A stretch of DNA of 64,000 nucleotides from contig NZ_CP123622.1 in assembly GCF_029873255.1 (NCBI RefSeq), positions 3,447,001 through 3,511,000 on the forward strand, given 5' to 3'. This DNA is from Pigmentibacter sp. JX0631. Lineage in GTDB: Bacteria; Bdellovibrionota_B; Oligoflexia; Silvanigrellales; Silvanigrellaceae. The notes under the pieces are model-generated. The model was not told where the DNA came from, did not search any database, and was given only the letters and a program-made list of their open reading frames with translations. The translations under genes and the position numbers were made by a program. Below are positions 26,910 through 35,983 of the stretch, one piece after another (within the stretch, counting starts at the first letter, position 1; every line of letters starts with the position of its first letter).

Positions 26910-27947
26910 TTATGTCTCCTTAACTGCAGCGTTTAAACGTTTTTCTTTCTTTTCTTTAATTTCCATTACAGTTGTAGAATGCAAGGGCTGCGCTTTTTCT
27001 TTGGGATTTAAGTAAACCTTCGCAAAAGCGACAGCTATAGCTGCTTCTGAAAAACCTGTAACAATTAAATCAAGTTTTGCTGAATATTTTGCAATATCTC
27101 CGGCAGCAAATATACCAGGCAAATTAGTTTCCATTTTTTCATTAACACAAATACCATTACCAACCAAATTTAAGCCCCACTCTTTTATCTTACCAAGCGA
27201 ACTATTAAAACCAAACATTATTAAAGCAGCATCAACTTTGATTATTTCTTCATGATGATCATCTAATCCTTTTATTAAAACTTCTTGCAATTTAGTATCG
27301 TTACCATAAAAACCAGAAATTTCTGAATTAAGTATTATTTTCGCGTTTGTTTTTTTGAGTTTTGAAATTGAATCATCATGCGCTCTAAATTTATCTGACC
27401 TATGTATTAAAGTAACTGATTTAGAAATAGATACCAATTCATTGGCCCAATCAAGAGCTGAATCACCGCCACCGGCAATAATTACATTTTTATCTTTATA
27501 TATATTTTTTTCAATAACCGCATATTCAATTCCTTTTCCTTCAAAAAGATCTGCTCCTATTCCTTGATGTTTTTTAGGACTATATGATCCAACTCCAGCA
27601 GCTATAATTATTGTTTTTGAATAATGAGTAGTTAAATTTGTTTTAATTTCCCAGATTTGATCTTCTAATTGTTGAATTGATAAAGTATTTTCATTTAAAC
27701 ATATTGTTGTATTATAAGGTTTTATTTGTTCTACTAAATTATCTATTAAATCTCTTGCTAGAATTTTAGGAAAACCGGCAACATCATAAATATATTTTTC
27801 TGGATAGACAGCGGTAAGCCTTCCCCCTAACGCTGGCATGGAATCAATTATTTTACATTTTGCATTTCGCATTCCTGCATAGAAAGCTGCGAATAATCCA
27901 GTAGGCCCACCACCTAATATAGTAATATCATAAATTTCATTATTCAT
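26910..27947 (-). CDS. Ferredoxin--NADP+ reductase, thioredoxin-reductase-like type
   Basis: This encodes 345 residues. The FAD site is [21 protein letters not shown] and the NADP site is [41 protein letters not shown] and the C-terminal [27 protein letters not shown] and PLHSTTV match the Bacillus YumC/Chlorobium FNR family closely. It lacks the CxxC of true thioredoxin reductases. It transfers electrons between NADPH and ferredoxin or flavodoxin. It is the first gene of an operon with sodC, and the reductant supply may serve oxidative stress defence. Confidence 0.92.
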   Translation of the reverse strand: [345 protein letters not shown]

Positions 27948-28004
27948 TGTTATTCTCTTTATTTAATTTAATATTTTAATAAAAGTAATAATAATAAATT
28001 AAAA

Positions 28005-30176
28005 CTAATTTTTATTATTACTTGAAAGTCGAATGCTATCTATCAAAATATTTACTGCTTCTTTCAATTGAATGTCATTTTTTCTAATAACTTTTGGTGA
28101 AAATTCAAAATTTTCTTCATCCTCAACTACAGGATCGTTACTAGAAATGGTATTTTTCTTGTTTTTACTACTACTATCTTTATTAGCTACTTTATCAAGA
28201 TTGCTATTTTCTTTATTGCTAGCGGTTTTATCTTTACTTTGTTTTGCTTGTGTCCCCTTTGCTAAATTAGTTTTACTTTCTTTTAATGAAACTAAAGTGT
28301 TTTTCTCTTTTTTAGCCTTTTCAATAGCTTCATTTATTTTTTTAAATTCATCTGATTTTTCAACTCTTTCTTTACTTAATTTTTGTAAATCTACTATTAA
28401 GTTAGATAAATCTTTTTCAGGTTTGAAATCTCGGGAAGCTTTTATTATTGTATATGGTAAAGCGTAATCATTTTCTTTTTCACCAATATCAGTTGCTTCA
28501 ATAATATCTGGTATCACAATATCAGATAATATTCCCTTTTCTTGGTTACTTTTACCGCTTGGTCTAAAAAACTTTGCAATCGTAACATGAATGGCACCGT
28601 CAGTTACTCTTCCTCCTGTACCAGGTACTTCAATAACTGTTTGCACTGTTCCTTTTCCGAAAGTACGACTGTTACCCATAATTATACCACGTCCGTAATC
28701 TTGGACAGCACCTGAAACAATTTCTGAGGCAGATGCAGTGTATTTACTTACAAGAATTCCTAATGGCCCTAAATAAGGATCCTCTTTTAATTCTCCGCCA
28801 GGAAGTATTCTTACATTTTTATCTTTATCTTCAACTTGAGTTACGATTGGATTTTTAATAAATAAACTGACAATTTTTTGAGTTTCATTTAAATCTCCGC
28901 CGCCATTTCTGCGTAAATCTAATACAATACCATCGACTTTTAATTGCTTAAGTTTTTTAATTTCTCGATACATATCGTTGAAAGAGCTACGACATGTTGA
29001 AGGACTGTCTTGGCATCCTTTGTAATCAATATAGAAACTCGGCAAATTAAGAACACCGATTTTCTTATTATTAATTGTCATGATATCACTTTTAGCTTCA
29101 TTATCTTTAATTTGAACTACAGCTCTTTTCAAAGCGATAGTAAATCGATTCATTTTACCATCTATTTCTTTTCTAAGGATAACTAGCTTTACTGTAGTAC
29201 CTTCTTTTCCTCGTATTAATTGAACTACTTTACTAAGATCCATTTCAATTACATCTTGAATTCCTGAATTGTCGCCCGAATCTACGGCAACAATTTTATC
29301 ATTCTTTTTAAGTCTTCCATCTTTGGCAGCAGCACCACCAGGTACCACAGAATCAATAACGGTATACCCATCAACAGATTTTAAGGTAGCGCCTATTCCA
29401 ACAAATTTTAAACTAAAATCTGCTTGAAATTGAGCATTATCTATCGGAGTTAGAAAACTTGAATGCGGGTCTAAAGAAAAAGCAAAGGAATTTAAAAATA
29501 AAGAAAATCTTTCATCAGATGTTTTTGAATCAATATCTTTCTTAATTAGGTCATAACGTTTCATTAATCGAGTTCTAACTTTTTCAATATCATCAGAATC
29601 TTTCATATTTAAAACTATAAACTTAATAGTTTTTCGCCAACGTTCCTTTAATTCATCTGTAGATTTTGCCCATTCAATTTTTTTCCTATCAGTTTCTAAA
29701 TATTCATCTTTAGTAAAATCTTGGTTTTGTTTTAAAGCTTCCTTAGCTAATTGAGTTGCTTCGGAAATTCTTTTCCGATATCTTTCATAAATTCCGTTCT
29801 CACCTGTAATCAAACGGCAATCATAATTATTAATATTTTTAAATAAATCAGGTTGTTGTTTTTGAAATTCATTAATATCATCTCGAGTAAAATATAATTT
29901 TCCTGGATCTAAAAGTTTTATGAAAGTATCAAATGTTCTTTTTGCTAATTCAGGCTCAAACGTTCTAAAAACATAATGATTTTTTAGAAAATCTTTCATT
30001 CTTTCAGATAAGGTAGCACAGCTTAAATAAGACGATACTATTTTAGGGTTCTTTTTAATGCTTTCTTCTGAATTAGCATTTTGAAAAGATGGAATAATTT
30101 TAAGATATTGTCCTAAAGGAACTGCGATCGTAACAGCTGCAATAGTTAAAAATACTCGTGTTTTATTAAAAATCAT
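28005..30176 (-). CDS. prc: Carboxy-terminal (tail-specific) processing protease, S41A
   Basis: This encodes 723 residues, near E. coli Prc (682). A leader or membrane anchor opens the chain. An N-terminal helical domain contains FDTFIKLLDPGKLYFTRDDI. A PDZ domain lies at about 235-325 (FVGIGATLKSVDGYTVID). The protease core has IVLDLRRNGGGDL and KYTASASEIVSGAVQDYGRG (catalytic Ser) with GNSRTFGKGTVQT (catalytic Lys). A long Lys/Ser/Asn-rich linker precedes the last helical region. It degrades periplasmic proteins and trims C-termini. It is separated by 10 bp from the DUF503-like gene upstream, so both are probably one operon. Confidence 0.93.
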   Translation of the reverse strand: MIFNKTRVFLTIAAVTIAVPLGQYLKIIPSFQNANSEESIKKNPKIVSSYLSCATLSERMKDFLKNHYVFRTFEPELAKRTFDTFIKLLDPGKLYFTRDDINEFQKQQPDLFKNINNYDCRLITGENGIYERYRKRISEATQLAKEALKQNQDFTKDEYLETDRKKIEWAKSTDELKERWRKTIKFIVLNMKDSDDIEKVRTRLMKRYDLIKKDIDSKTSDERFSLFLNSFAFSLDPHSSFLTPIDNAQFQADFSLKFVGIGATLKSVDGYTVIDSVVPGGAAAKDGRLKKNDKIVAVDSGDNSGIQDVIEMDLSKVVQLIRGKEGTTVKLVILRKEIDGKMNRFTIALKRAVVQIKDNEAKSDIMTINNKKIGVLNLPSFYIDYKGCQDSPSTCRSSFNDMYREIKKLKQLKVDGIVLDLRRNGGGDLNETQKIVSLFIKNPIVTQVEDKDKNVRILPGGELKEDPYLGPLGILVSKYTASASEIVSGAVQDYGRGIIMGNSRTFGKGTVQTVIEVPGTGGRVTDGAIHVTIAKFFRPSGKSNQEKGILSDIVIPDIIEATDIGEKENDYALPYTIIKASRDFKPEKDLSNLIVDLQKLSKERVEKSDEFKKINEAIEKAKKEKNTLVSLKESKTNLAKGTQAKQSKDKTASNKENSNLDKVANKDSSSKNKKNTISSNDPVVEDEENFEFSPKVIRKNDIQLKEAVNILIDSIRLSSNNKN

Positions 30177-30186
30177 TGAAACATTC

Positions 30187-30666
30187 TCACTTTCGGGTTG
30201 GAATTCTTAAATTCCTTCTTGAAAACCTAGATGGAATAGAAGACAAATCATCGTCCTTGTCTGTATATACAATAGTTTTTTCTTGTACACGAAATGACCG
30301 AGTAATATTTGCACCACTGTTTTTAAACTCGCTCAAATTTTTCTCACTATAGGCTAAACTGTCATTTGTCTCAACAAATTTACCATTAAACCAATAGAAT
30401 ATTTGACCTTGTTGAAAACGAATTCTTGCTTCGCCAGCGGCTTCTACTTTTTCATGAATTTCATCAAGCCGAGATTTTATGCGTTCATAGTTATCGTCAA
30501 ATAATGCTATTGCAAGGGATGTTTCTTTTTCATCTGCGCGAACAGTTATTCTATGATTAAATTTTTGCTTTAATTTTTCACGCAGAGAGCGTAAAACCCT
30601 ATCACGATCGTTAACCATTATTTCGGGATCCAGATCTAAAACGATATAAAGAGAGGCTAAGTACAT
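30187..30666 (-). CDS. DUF503-like protein with C-terminal extension
   Basis: This encodes about 159 residues from the ATG at 30666, which follows AGGGTG. The first 95 residues fit DUF503: ASLYIVLDLDPEI, RDRVLRSLREKLKQKFNHRITVRADE, TSLAIALFDDNYERIKSRLDEIHEKVEA. DUF503 proteins are small, often encoded with ribosome-associated factors, and of unknown function. The remaining 60 residues are polar and basic (FSRRNLRIPTRK at the end) and look like a lineage-specific tail. An upstream in-frame start at 30807 would run antisense through the DUF3025 start and is less likely. Probably co-transcribed with prc. Confidence 0.65.
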   Translation of the reverse strand: MYLASLYIVLDLDPEIMVNDRDRVLRSLREKLKQKFNHRITVRADEKETSLAIALFDDNYERIKSRLDEIHEKVEAAGEARIRFQQGQIFYWFNGKFVETNDSLAYSEKNLSEFKNSGANITRSFRVQEKTIVYTDKDDDLSSIPSRFSRRNLRIPTRK

Positions 30667-30781
30667 GGTACACCCTGAAATTACAAGGGTTGAGAAAAAA
30701 AGAGCAGAAAATTCTATCCTAACAACAAGCAGATGTTGGGACGCAGAATTTTTAAGTTGCTCTGAGTTGTTCTTCCCTATT

Positions 30782-31462
30782 ATGCCATATGGACAAATTT
30801 TTTCCAACCACTCAAATTGGCCAACATTGGAACAGCTAAATCTTTCTAAGCCACAAGAAACAAAAACTTGGACCGGGTTTGATTTAAAATTTGTCCTACA
30901 AAAAGGGAAAAGATGTTATGAAGGTTTTAACAGCCTCTATGAACCAAGAATTTTTTTGCAAGGAGAAATAAGAACTAGGTATGAAAATTGGCACGATTTT
31001 TATAATGCTCTTATTTGGTTTACTTTTCCAAAAATTAAAGCTTCTTTGAATATGCGCCAGTTCTTTGCGTTTGATGAAAACGCTGAATTTCCTTGGAAAT
31101 ATCCACCTAAGTCACGAACAAGAGAGCAGGATTTTCTTACCATTTTTGACGAAGGAGGTTGTTTGTTAGTAAAAACAGATGGCTTTAAAATTCCATTTTT
31201 ATTTGGTCATGCGGTTTATGAGAGAATGACTTTAGGTGAAAATGACATTTCTATGAGTTGTTTTGAAATCGACTGCAATAACGATTTTATAAATTTATCT
31301 TTACTAAACAAAATTCAATATTTAGATGAAATAGGCAGTCAAACTCTTTCTTCAAGAAATGCATATTCCAATGGTTGTCCATTTTATCCTTTAAAAATTA
31401 AAGATGCATTAAGCTATTTGAAAGATTTAAAGAATCTATCCAATTATCAGAGTAATGCCTAA
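30782..31462 (+). CDS. DUF3025 domain protein
   Basis: This encodes about 226 residues from the ATG at 30782; an alternative ATG at 30665 would leave no room for the divergent gene's promoter. The family block is clear: FNSLYEPRIFLQGEIRTRYENWHDFYNALIWFTFPKIKASLN, then SRTREQDFLTIFDEGGCLL and LFGHAVYERM. DUF3025 is a soluble protein family of unknown function in proteobacteria. It is divergent from the DUF503-like/prc operon, with about 115 bp between, and its stop overlaps the end of the convergent GyrI-like gene by 4 bp. Confidence 0.8.
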   Translation: MPYGQIFSNHSNWPTLEQLNLSKPQETKTWTGFDLKFVLQKGKRCYEGFNSLYEPRIFLQGEIRTRYENWHDFYNALIWFTFPKIKASLNMRQFFAFDENAEFPWKYPPKSRTREQDFLTIFDEGGCLLVKTDGFKIPFLFGHAVYERMTLGENDISMSCFEIDCNNDFINLSLLNKIQYLDEIGSQTLSSRNAYSNGCPFYPLKIKDALSYLKDLKNLSNYQSNA

Positions 31463-31956
31463 TAGCTTGATTTTCCAATATAAATATCTACTTCAGAATT
31501 CTCTGGATCAATAGCTCTAGAATCATAGAGCTCAAAATCAGCAAGAAAGTTTCTTTTTCCGTGAAACTCAGAATGCTGCATGCTCCAAATTTTTTGCCAA
31601 ACATTTATTACGATATCAGGCATTTTTCCTTTTGCAGATGTAAATTTTAGATAACTATTTTTAGAAATTGTTATTGTTTTAAATAAACTAGTATCCTGAT
31701 TTTCAAATGAAGAAACTTCTTCACCAAGGAAATGAGTATACTCCCCATTTTCATCGCTTTCGTACTCGGTATAGACTGCATAAGTAACAAAAGGTTTCAC
31801 TCTGTGTTGAATTTTCTCAAATATTTTTTCGCCAAAATATCTATTAAAATTTCCAGGTATTTTTCCTAAGTTTGGGGTGAACTCGTTTTTATTATTTGTT
31901 CTGACAAAAATGCCAACTAGTTTGAACTCTTCTAATGCAGTATCAGTTATTTTCAT
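31459..31956 (-). CDS. GyrI-like / AraC effector-binding-domain protein
   Basis: This encodes 165 residues. It matches the integron-associated effector-binding (GyrI-like) fold: LVGIFVRTNN at the start, TYAVYTEYESDENGEYTHFLGEEV in the middle, ITISKNSYLKFTSAKGKMPDIVINVWQKIW, then FLADFELYDSRA and VDIYIGKSSY at the end. Stand-alone members bind small hydrophobic or cationic molecules. No DNA-binding domain is attached. Its 3' end overlaps that of the DUF3025 gene by 4 bp. Confidence 0.75.
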   Translation of the reverse strand: MKITDTALEEFKLVGIFVRTNNKNEFTPNLGKIPGNFNRYFGEKIFEKIQHRVKPFVTYAVYTEYESDENGEYTHFLGEEVSSFENQDTSLFKTITISKNSYLKFTSAKGKMPDIVINVWQKIWSMQHSEFHGKRNFLADFELYDSRAIDPENSEVDIYIGKSSY

Positions 31957-32174
31957 AATTAGCTCTTTTCTGAATAAGGTTTTATCAGAATATTTTTCTG
32001 ATTATATGGATATATTAATTTAGACGAATTTAAGCAAGTGTATTTGCAAATTCTAAAAACGATATTCAAGATTTATCCTAAAAAAATCACTACAACAAAA
32101 AAGAAAGATCTTTCTGAATTAAATGTAGTATAATTTTATAAATGTTAATACTTGAACAATAAAACAGGTGAATT

Positions 32175-32480
32175 ATGAGCAAATGCCCTTACACTTATTT
32201 TAGAAGTTTTTTTCAGAAAAAATCATCTGATAACAAAGCAGCAAACTTAAGAGTCTTAGTGCAAAGAAACAATGAAACAGTTGTAGATGTCTCTTTGCCA
32301 GCGCATAGTGCTCGCTGGCTCATAGAACTCATTCCTGATGATGTTATTGCCAAAATTTATGCCGAAGGGATTCCTTTAAAAGAAATTCAAGACAATTTAG
32401 CAAAGCAAGAAATTCTATATGCAACGGATATTTTTAAATTGGAAGAACAAGATAGAAAAATTATTGTTTGGCTTCAATAG
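32175..32480 (+). CDS. Small conserved-type hypothetical protein
   Basis: This encodes 101 residues with an AGGTG ribosome-binding site. There is no signal peptide. The sequence shows a beta-strand pair (ANLRVLVQRNNETVVDVSLPAHSARWLIELIPDDVIAKI) and a helix-strand end (EEQDRKIIVWLQ). The pattern of strand, LP-x-HSA-x-W-L, helix resembles the SHOCT-like cytoplasmic domains found in small Firmicutes proteins, which is a weak similarity. It converges with the multicopper oxidase gene, 15 bp between the stops. Function unknown. Confidence 0.6.
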   Translation: MSKCPYTYFRSFFQKKSSDNKAANLRVLVQRNNETVVDVSLPAHSARWLIELIPDDVIAKIYAEGIPLKEIQDNLAKQEILYATDIFKLEEQDRKIIVWLQ

Positions 32481-32495
32481 TAGTTTTAATGATTA

Positions 32496-34034
32496 TTATT
32501 CTTCCACGTCAAAACCGATCATCATTCCAGCTGATAGATGTTCAGCAATATGACAATGTGACATCCATTTGCCAGGATTTGATGCTTCTAATAATATTTC
32601 TACTGTTTCACCTGTTTTCACTAGAGCAGTATCTTTCCAAGTATAGTTTGTTGTTTTTACACCATTGCGAGTAACAATTAAAAATCTTTGTCCATGAAAA
32701 TGAATAGGGTGTTGCATAGGATGGTTCGATTTCGGATCATTAAATATTTTTATTTTATAATAATTTCCTTTTTTAAATTTCCATAATATATCCATGTTCA
32801 TTTTTTTTGTATCGAGGTCCTCAATTTGCCATGTTACTTCCTTCGAAGTCATCATGGAATTCATTTCAGGCATGGTATCTTCCCATTCAATTTCTGGGGG
32901 ATTTTCTTCAGCATGACTCATATCCATTTTGACTCTTAATGCTATATTTTTATCAACTTTTTTATCTAAAAAAGGTCTTACTTTATCTATATCTTTTATA
33001 ACTTCAGAATCTTCACTTAAAATTCCGAACTCTTTAGTATAATCTTTTTGAGATTTCCCTTTTATTACTTTTATAGTTCCAAGCTTTAAATTTTTTTGCG
33101 GATTGATACTTTCAATATTAAAAGAACCTTCTTTCTCAAATAAAACATCAATTGTATATCGCTCAGAAGGTGCTATTGTGACGCTATCTACCCAAGATTG
33201 TTTTTCATAGTTACTTGCGTCCCCAGCAATAAGTTTTATCTTCACATTTGGAATTTTAAATTGAAATGTTCTTGTATTTGAAGTATTTGTTAGATATAAT
33301 CTAACTACATCTCCTTTGTTTACTTCTGTTACGTAATTTGGTATTCCGTTAATTAACATTATATTTCCAAAACGTCCCATAGCAGCATAATTTGTGAAGT
33401 CTTTAAAATAAGGTTTTGCATCTTTACTAAGTAAAACATCATCAAGAACTAAAGAAATTTGCTTGTTAAATGGTTCTTCTTTTAACCCATCTTTGACTAA
33501 ATAATTTCCATACAATCCCATATCTTGTGAGTAGTCTTCACGAACATGCGGATGATACCAATATACTCCTGCGTCAGGAAAAAATAATTCATAATCAAAT
33601 GATTCACCAGGTTTTACAGGTGTCTTTTGTCCAATTCCCACTACTCCATCAAAGCGATAATCCAAGCGTAGTCCATGTGAATGTAATGTTTGATCGGTAT
33701 CTGTTTGATTAACAAATTTTAATTTAATTTTTGCATTTTTTGGAACAACGATTAATGGCCCTGGAATACTACCATTATAAGCATATCTTCTAATAGTTTT
33801 ATTTCCAATTTTTTGCTTAACAATAGCTGCTGTTAAAGTAAAACTATCTCCATCTTTTAATTTAATGATTTGAGATTTTTTTACAAAATTTAAATTATTT
33901 ATAGATTCACTGAATCTTTCTTCGGTGCTAATTGTTTTATTATTAGGTGAATGATGCCCCATCTCAGAGGCATAAAGATTTATACATGATAAAAGTACTA
34001 AAGAACTTAACGATAAAGAAATTAATTTATTCAT
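32496..34034 (-). CDS. Periplasmic multicopper oxidase (CopA/laccase-like)
   Basis: This encodes 512 residues with a signal peptide (ending NLYA, then SEMGHHS). Four copper motifs are visible in order: HSHGLRLDYRFDG, WYHPHVREDYSQDMG, HPMQHPIHFHGQRFLIV and HCHIAEHLSAGMM, with His-Cys-His and axial Met for the type 1 site and the rest for the trinuclear cluster. A Met-rich insert (MDMSHAEENPPE, EDTMPEMNSMMTS) recalls copper-oxidising enzymes such as CueO/CopA. It oxidises Cu(I) or phenolics. It is the last gene of a thioesterase-SDR-oxidase operon, starting 15 bp after the SDR stop. Confidence 0.92.
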   Translation of the reverse strand: MNKLISLSLSSLVLLSCINLYASEMGHHSPNNKTISTEERFSESINNLNFVKKSQIIKLKDGDSFTLTAAIVKQKIGNKTIRRYAYNGSIPGPLIVVPKNAKIKLKFVNQTDTDQTLHSHGLRLDYRFDGVVGIGQKTPVKPGESFDYELFFPDAGVYWYHPHVREDYSQDMGLYGNYLVKDGLKEEPFNKQISLVLDDVLLSKDAKPYFKDFTNYAAMGRFGNIMLINGIPNYVTEVNKGDVVRLYLTNTSNTRTFQFKIPNVKIKLIAGDASNYEKQSWVDSVTIAPSERYTIDVLFEKEGSFNIESINPQKNLKLGTIKVIKGKSQKDYTKEFGILSEDSEVIKDIDKVRPFLDKKVDKNIALRVKMDMSHAEENPPEIEWEDTMPEMNSMMTSKEVTWQIEDLDTKKMNMDILWKFKKGNYYKIKIFNDPKSNHPMQHPIHFHGQRFLIVTRNGVKTTNYTWKDTALVKTGETVEILLEASNPGKWMSHCHIAEHLSAGMMIGFDVEE

Positions 34035-34049
34035 TTTTTAACCTTTTGA

Positions 34050-34835
34050 TTAATTAGAAATTGAATTTGCTATATAACCACCATCCACAAAAATACTTTC
34101 ACCTGTAATATAAGTTGAAGCATTTGATGCAAATAAAAATAGTGCTCCATTTAGTTCATCGTAATTACCTTTTCTTCCAAGGGGAATAGTTTTTTCTAGA
34201 AAATCTTTACCTTGCTGGGTTTGAATAAAATGTCTATTCATGTCTGTTTCAAAAAAACCTGGGGCAATTGAATTTACTCTTATGTTATATTTAGCAAATT
34301 CAACAGCATATTTCTTTGTCAAAGAAATAACTGCTGATTTAGAAATACCATAAAGTGGATTTCCAATTCTTGTTCTATTTGCAACAGTTGATGAAATATT
34401 TATGATACTACCATTTATTTTATTTAACTGCATATTATTTGCTACAATTGTTGTAAGATACCACATGCTTTTTAAGTTAATATCAAAAATATCATTCCAA
34501 TCAGAATTTTCTAGCTCAAAAACACTTTTTTTTATTTTAGGTGAATAACCAGCATTATTAATAAGAACATCTACACCATTTATTTTATTTAGTAATTCAG
34601 AAATACTTTTTTGCAATAAATTTAAATTTGTTAAATCAAGCGATAAATACATTACATTTGCATTTTCTTTATTTAAACTTTTAACAAGATTTTTTAATTG
34701 TTCTTCCCTTCTAGCAATTAAAAATAAATGCGCACCAGCCTTAGCTAGAACTTCTGCATAGTGAGCACCTAAACCCGAAGAAGCGCCCGTTATTAATATT
34801 TTTTTATTTTTCACTGAAAATAGTTCGTTTTGCAT
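34050..34835 (-). CDS. Short-chain dehydrogenase/reductase (SDR)
   Basis: This encodes 261 residues. Motifs are ILITGASSGLGAHYAEVLA (cofactor loop), LINNAGYSP, a Ser in INISSTVANRTR, YGISKSAVISLTKKYA (catalytic Tyr and Lys), and SIAPGFFETDMN then YITGESIFVDGGY. It resembles 3-oxoacyl-ACP reductase-like or gluconate dehydrogenase-like classical SDRs. Its start codon overlaps the stop of the thioesterase gene by 1 bp, so translation is coupled. With an acyl thioesterase and a multicopper oxidase, it may belong to a small biosynthetic or polyketide-like tailoring unit; that is inference. Confidence 0.9.
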   Translation of the reverse strand: MQNELFSVKNKKILITGASSGLGAHYAEVLAKAGAHLFLIARREEQLKNLVKSLNKENANVMYLSLDLTNLNLLQKSISELLNKINGVDVLINNAGYSPKIKKSVFELENSDWNDIFDINLKSMWYLTTIVANNMQLNKINGSIINISSTVANRTRIGNPLYGISKSAVISLTKKYAVEFAKYNIRVNSIAPGFFETDMNRHFIQTQQGKDFLEKTIPLGRKGNYDELNGALFLFASNASTYITGESIFVDGGYIANSISN

Positions 34836-35275
34836 CAGTTACTCATTTCATCAGCAAAATGAATTCCTATAGCATTTAACCATTCTTTGGGTTGTTCAAT
34901 TATTTTTCTTTTTTCAAGATCAAAAAATGCCATAGTAAAGTCTGCTTCTGAACAAATGATATCCTCAGTATTTCTAATAAAATGTTTAATTTTTATAATT
35001 TTTTTTGAAACTTCTGTACAAAATGTTTCAATTATAATTTTTTCTCTTAACTTTAGTTCCTTTAAAAATTTAATATTAGTTTCTAATATTATTGGTCCCT
35101 TTTTTTCTTGCTGTATTTTTTTTAATCCATATCCATTTTCAGTAATAAATTCCCAGCGCGCTTCTTCAAAAAGCTCTAAATACACAGCGTTATTAACATG
35201 TCCAAATGTATCTAAATGGTGTTCTTTAATAGTTAAATTATAGTAGAATTTCTGAATATTTTTTATATTACTCAT
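34835..35275 (-). CDS. Acyl-CoA thioesterase (4HBT hot-dog family)
   Basis: This encodes 146 residues. It has YNLTIKEHHLDTFGHVNNAVYLELFEEARWEFI, the hot-dog motif with Asp and HVNN characteristic of YbgC/4-hydroxybenzoyl-CoA thioesterases, and EKIIIETFCTEVSKKIIKIKHFIRN in the second half. It hydrolyses an acyl-CoA or acyl-carrier-protein thioester in the cytoplasm. A GAGG site precedes the ATG. It is the first gene of an operon with the SDR (1-bp overlap) and the multicopper oxidase. Confidence 0.88.
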   Translation of the reverse strand: MSNIKNIQKFYYNLTIKEHHLDTFGHVNNAVYLELFEEARWEFITENGYGLKKIQQEKKGPIILETNIKFLKELKLREKIIIETFCTEVSKKIIKIKHFIRNTEDIICSEADFTMAFFDLEKRKIIEQPKEWLNAIGIHFADEMSN

Positions 35276-35382
35276 AAAGCCTCTAATTTTTGCATAAAAT
35301 TCATTTTCATGCTTTCAATTTTTGTTATAACACCTATTATTCTCTTGGACAATGTTCAATGGTTGAAGGAATAATACATATT

Positions 35383-35982
35383 ATGAAAATATCAAAAAAG
35401 TCTTTAGTTTGCTTTCTTGTAAGCATATATCAATTTCAAGCACATAGCTTAGAAGGATTAATAGTAGAAGCAAATCCCTTGTTACTTATCAAGCAAGGAT
35501 TTGGTTTGAACACAGAAGTAGGATTGAGCCAGAATATTTCAAGTGGAATCGGGTTGGAAGGATATCAACAAAAATTATATGCAAATAATACATTAAATGC
35601 TAAGAGAGATATTTACAATTTATCTTACTTTATGCGTTATTATTTATTTGCAGAAAAATTATTGGGTCCATTTATTCAAGGAAAAATTAATTATACCCAT
35701 TCAGAGATTAATTTAGCAGACTACCAAGATAGTTATAACTCTAAAAAAGATTATTTTTCTTTTGTTTTTTCAGTTGGGTATCGTTTTGTATCGGAAAATG
35801 GTTTTACTCTTTCAGGTTATATCGGTGGAGGAATTAAATCGGGGACAAATTATATTGATAAAAATAATTTGCCCAATAATAAATCTAGTAATTCTGATTG
35901 GATTAAGGCAACAGATGAATTAAATAAGCAAGAAAATAATTTCCAACCAGATTTAGGAATTACAGCAGGATACTACTTTTAA
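35383..35982 (+). CDS. Probable outer-membrane beta-barrel protein
   Basis: This encodes about 199 residues from the ATG at 35383, preceded by AAGGA (12-nt spacing, slightly long). The signal peptide ends at AHS (LEGLIVEAN). Mature strands include FGLNTEVGLSQNISSGIGLEGYQQ, IYNLSYFMRYYLF, FSFVFSVGYRFV, FTLSGYIGGGIKSG and a final LGITAGYYF with terminal Phe. It fits a small eight-stranded barrel; no named family. It is divergent from the thioesterase operon and stops 1 bp before the convergent permease gene. Confidence 0.65.
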   Translation: MKISKKSLVCFLVSIYQFQAHSLEGLIVEANPLLLIKQGFGLNTEVGLSQNISSGIGLEGYQQKLYANNTLNAKRDIYNLSYFMRYYLFAEKLLGPFIQGKINYTHSEINLADYQDSYNSKKDYFSFVFSVGYRFVSENGFTLSGYIGGGIKSGTNYIDKNNLPNNKSSNSDWIKATDELNKQENNFQPDLGITAGYYF

Positions 35983-35983
35983 T

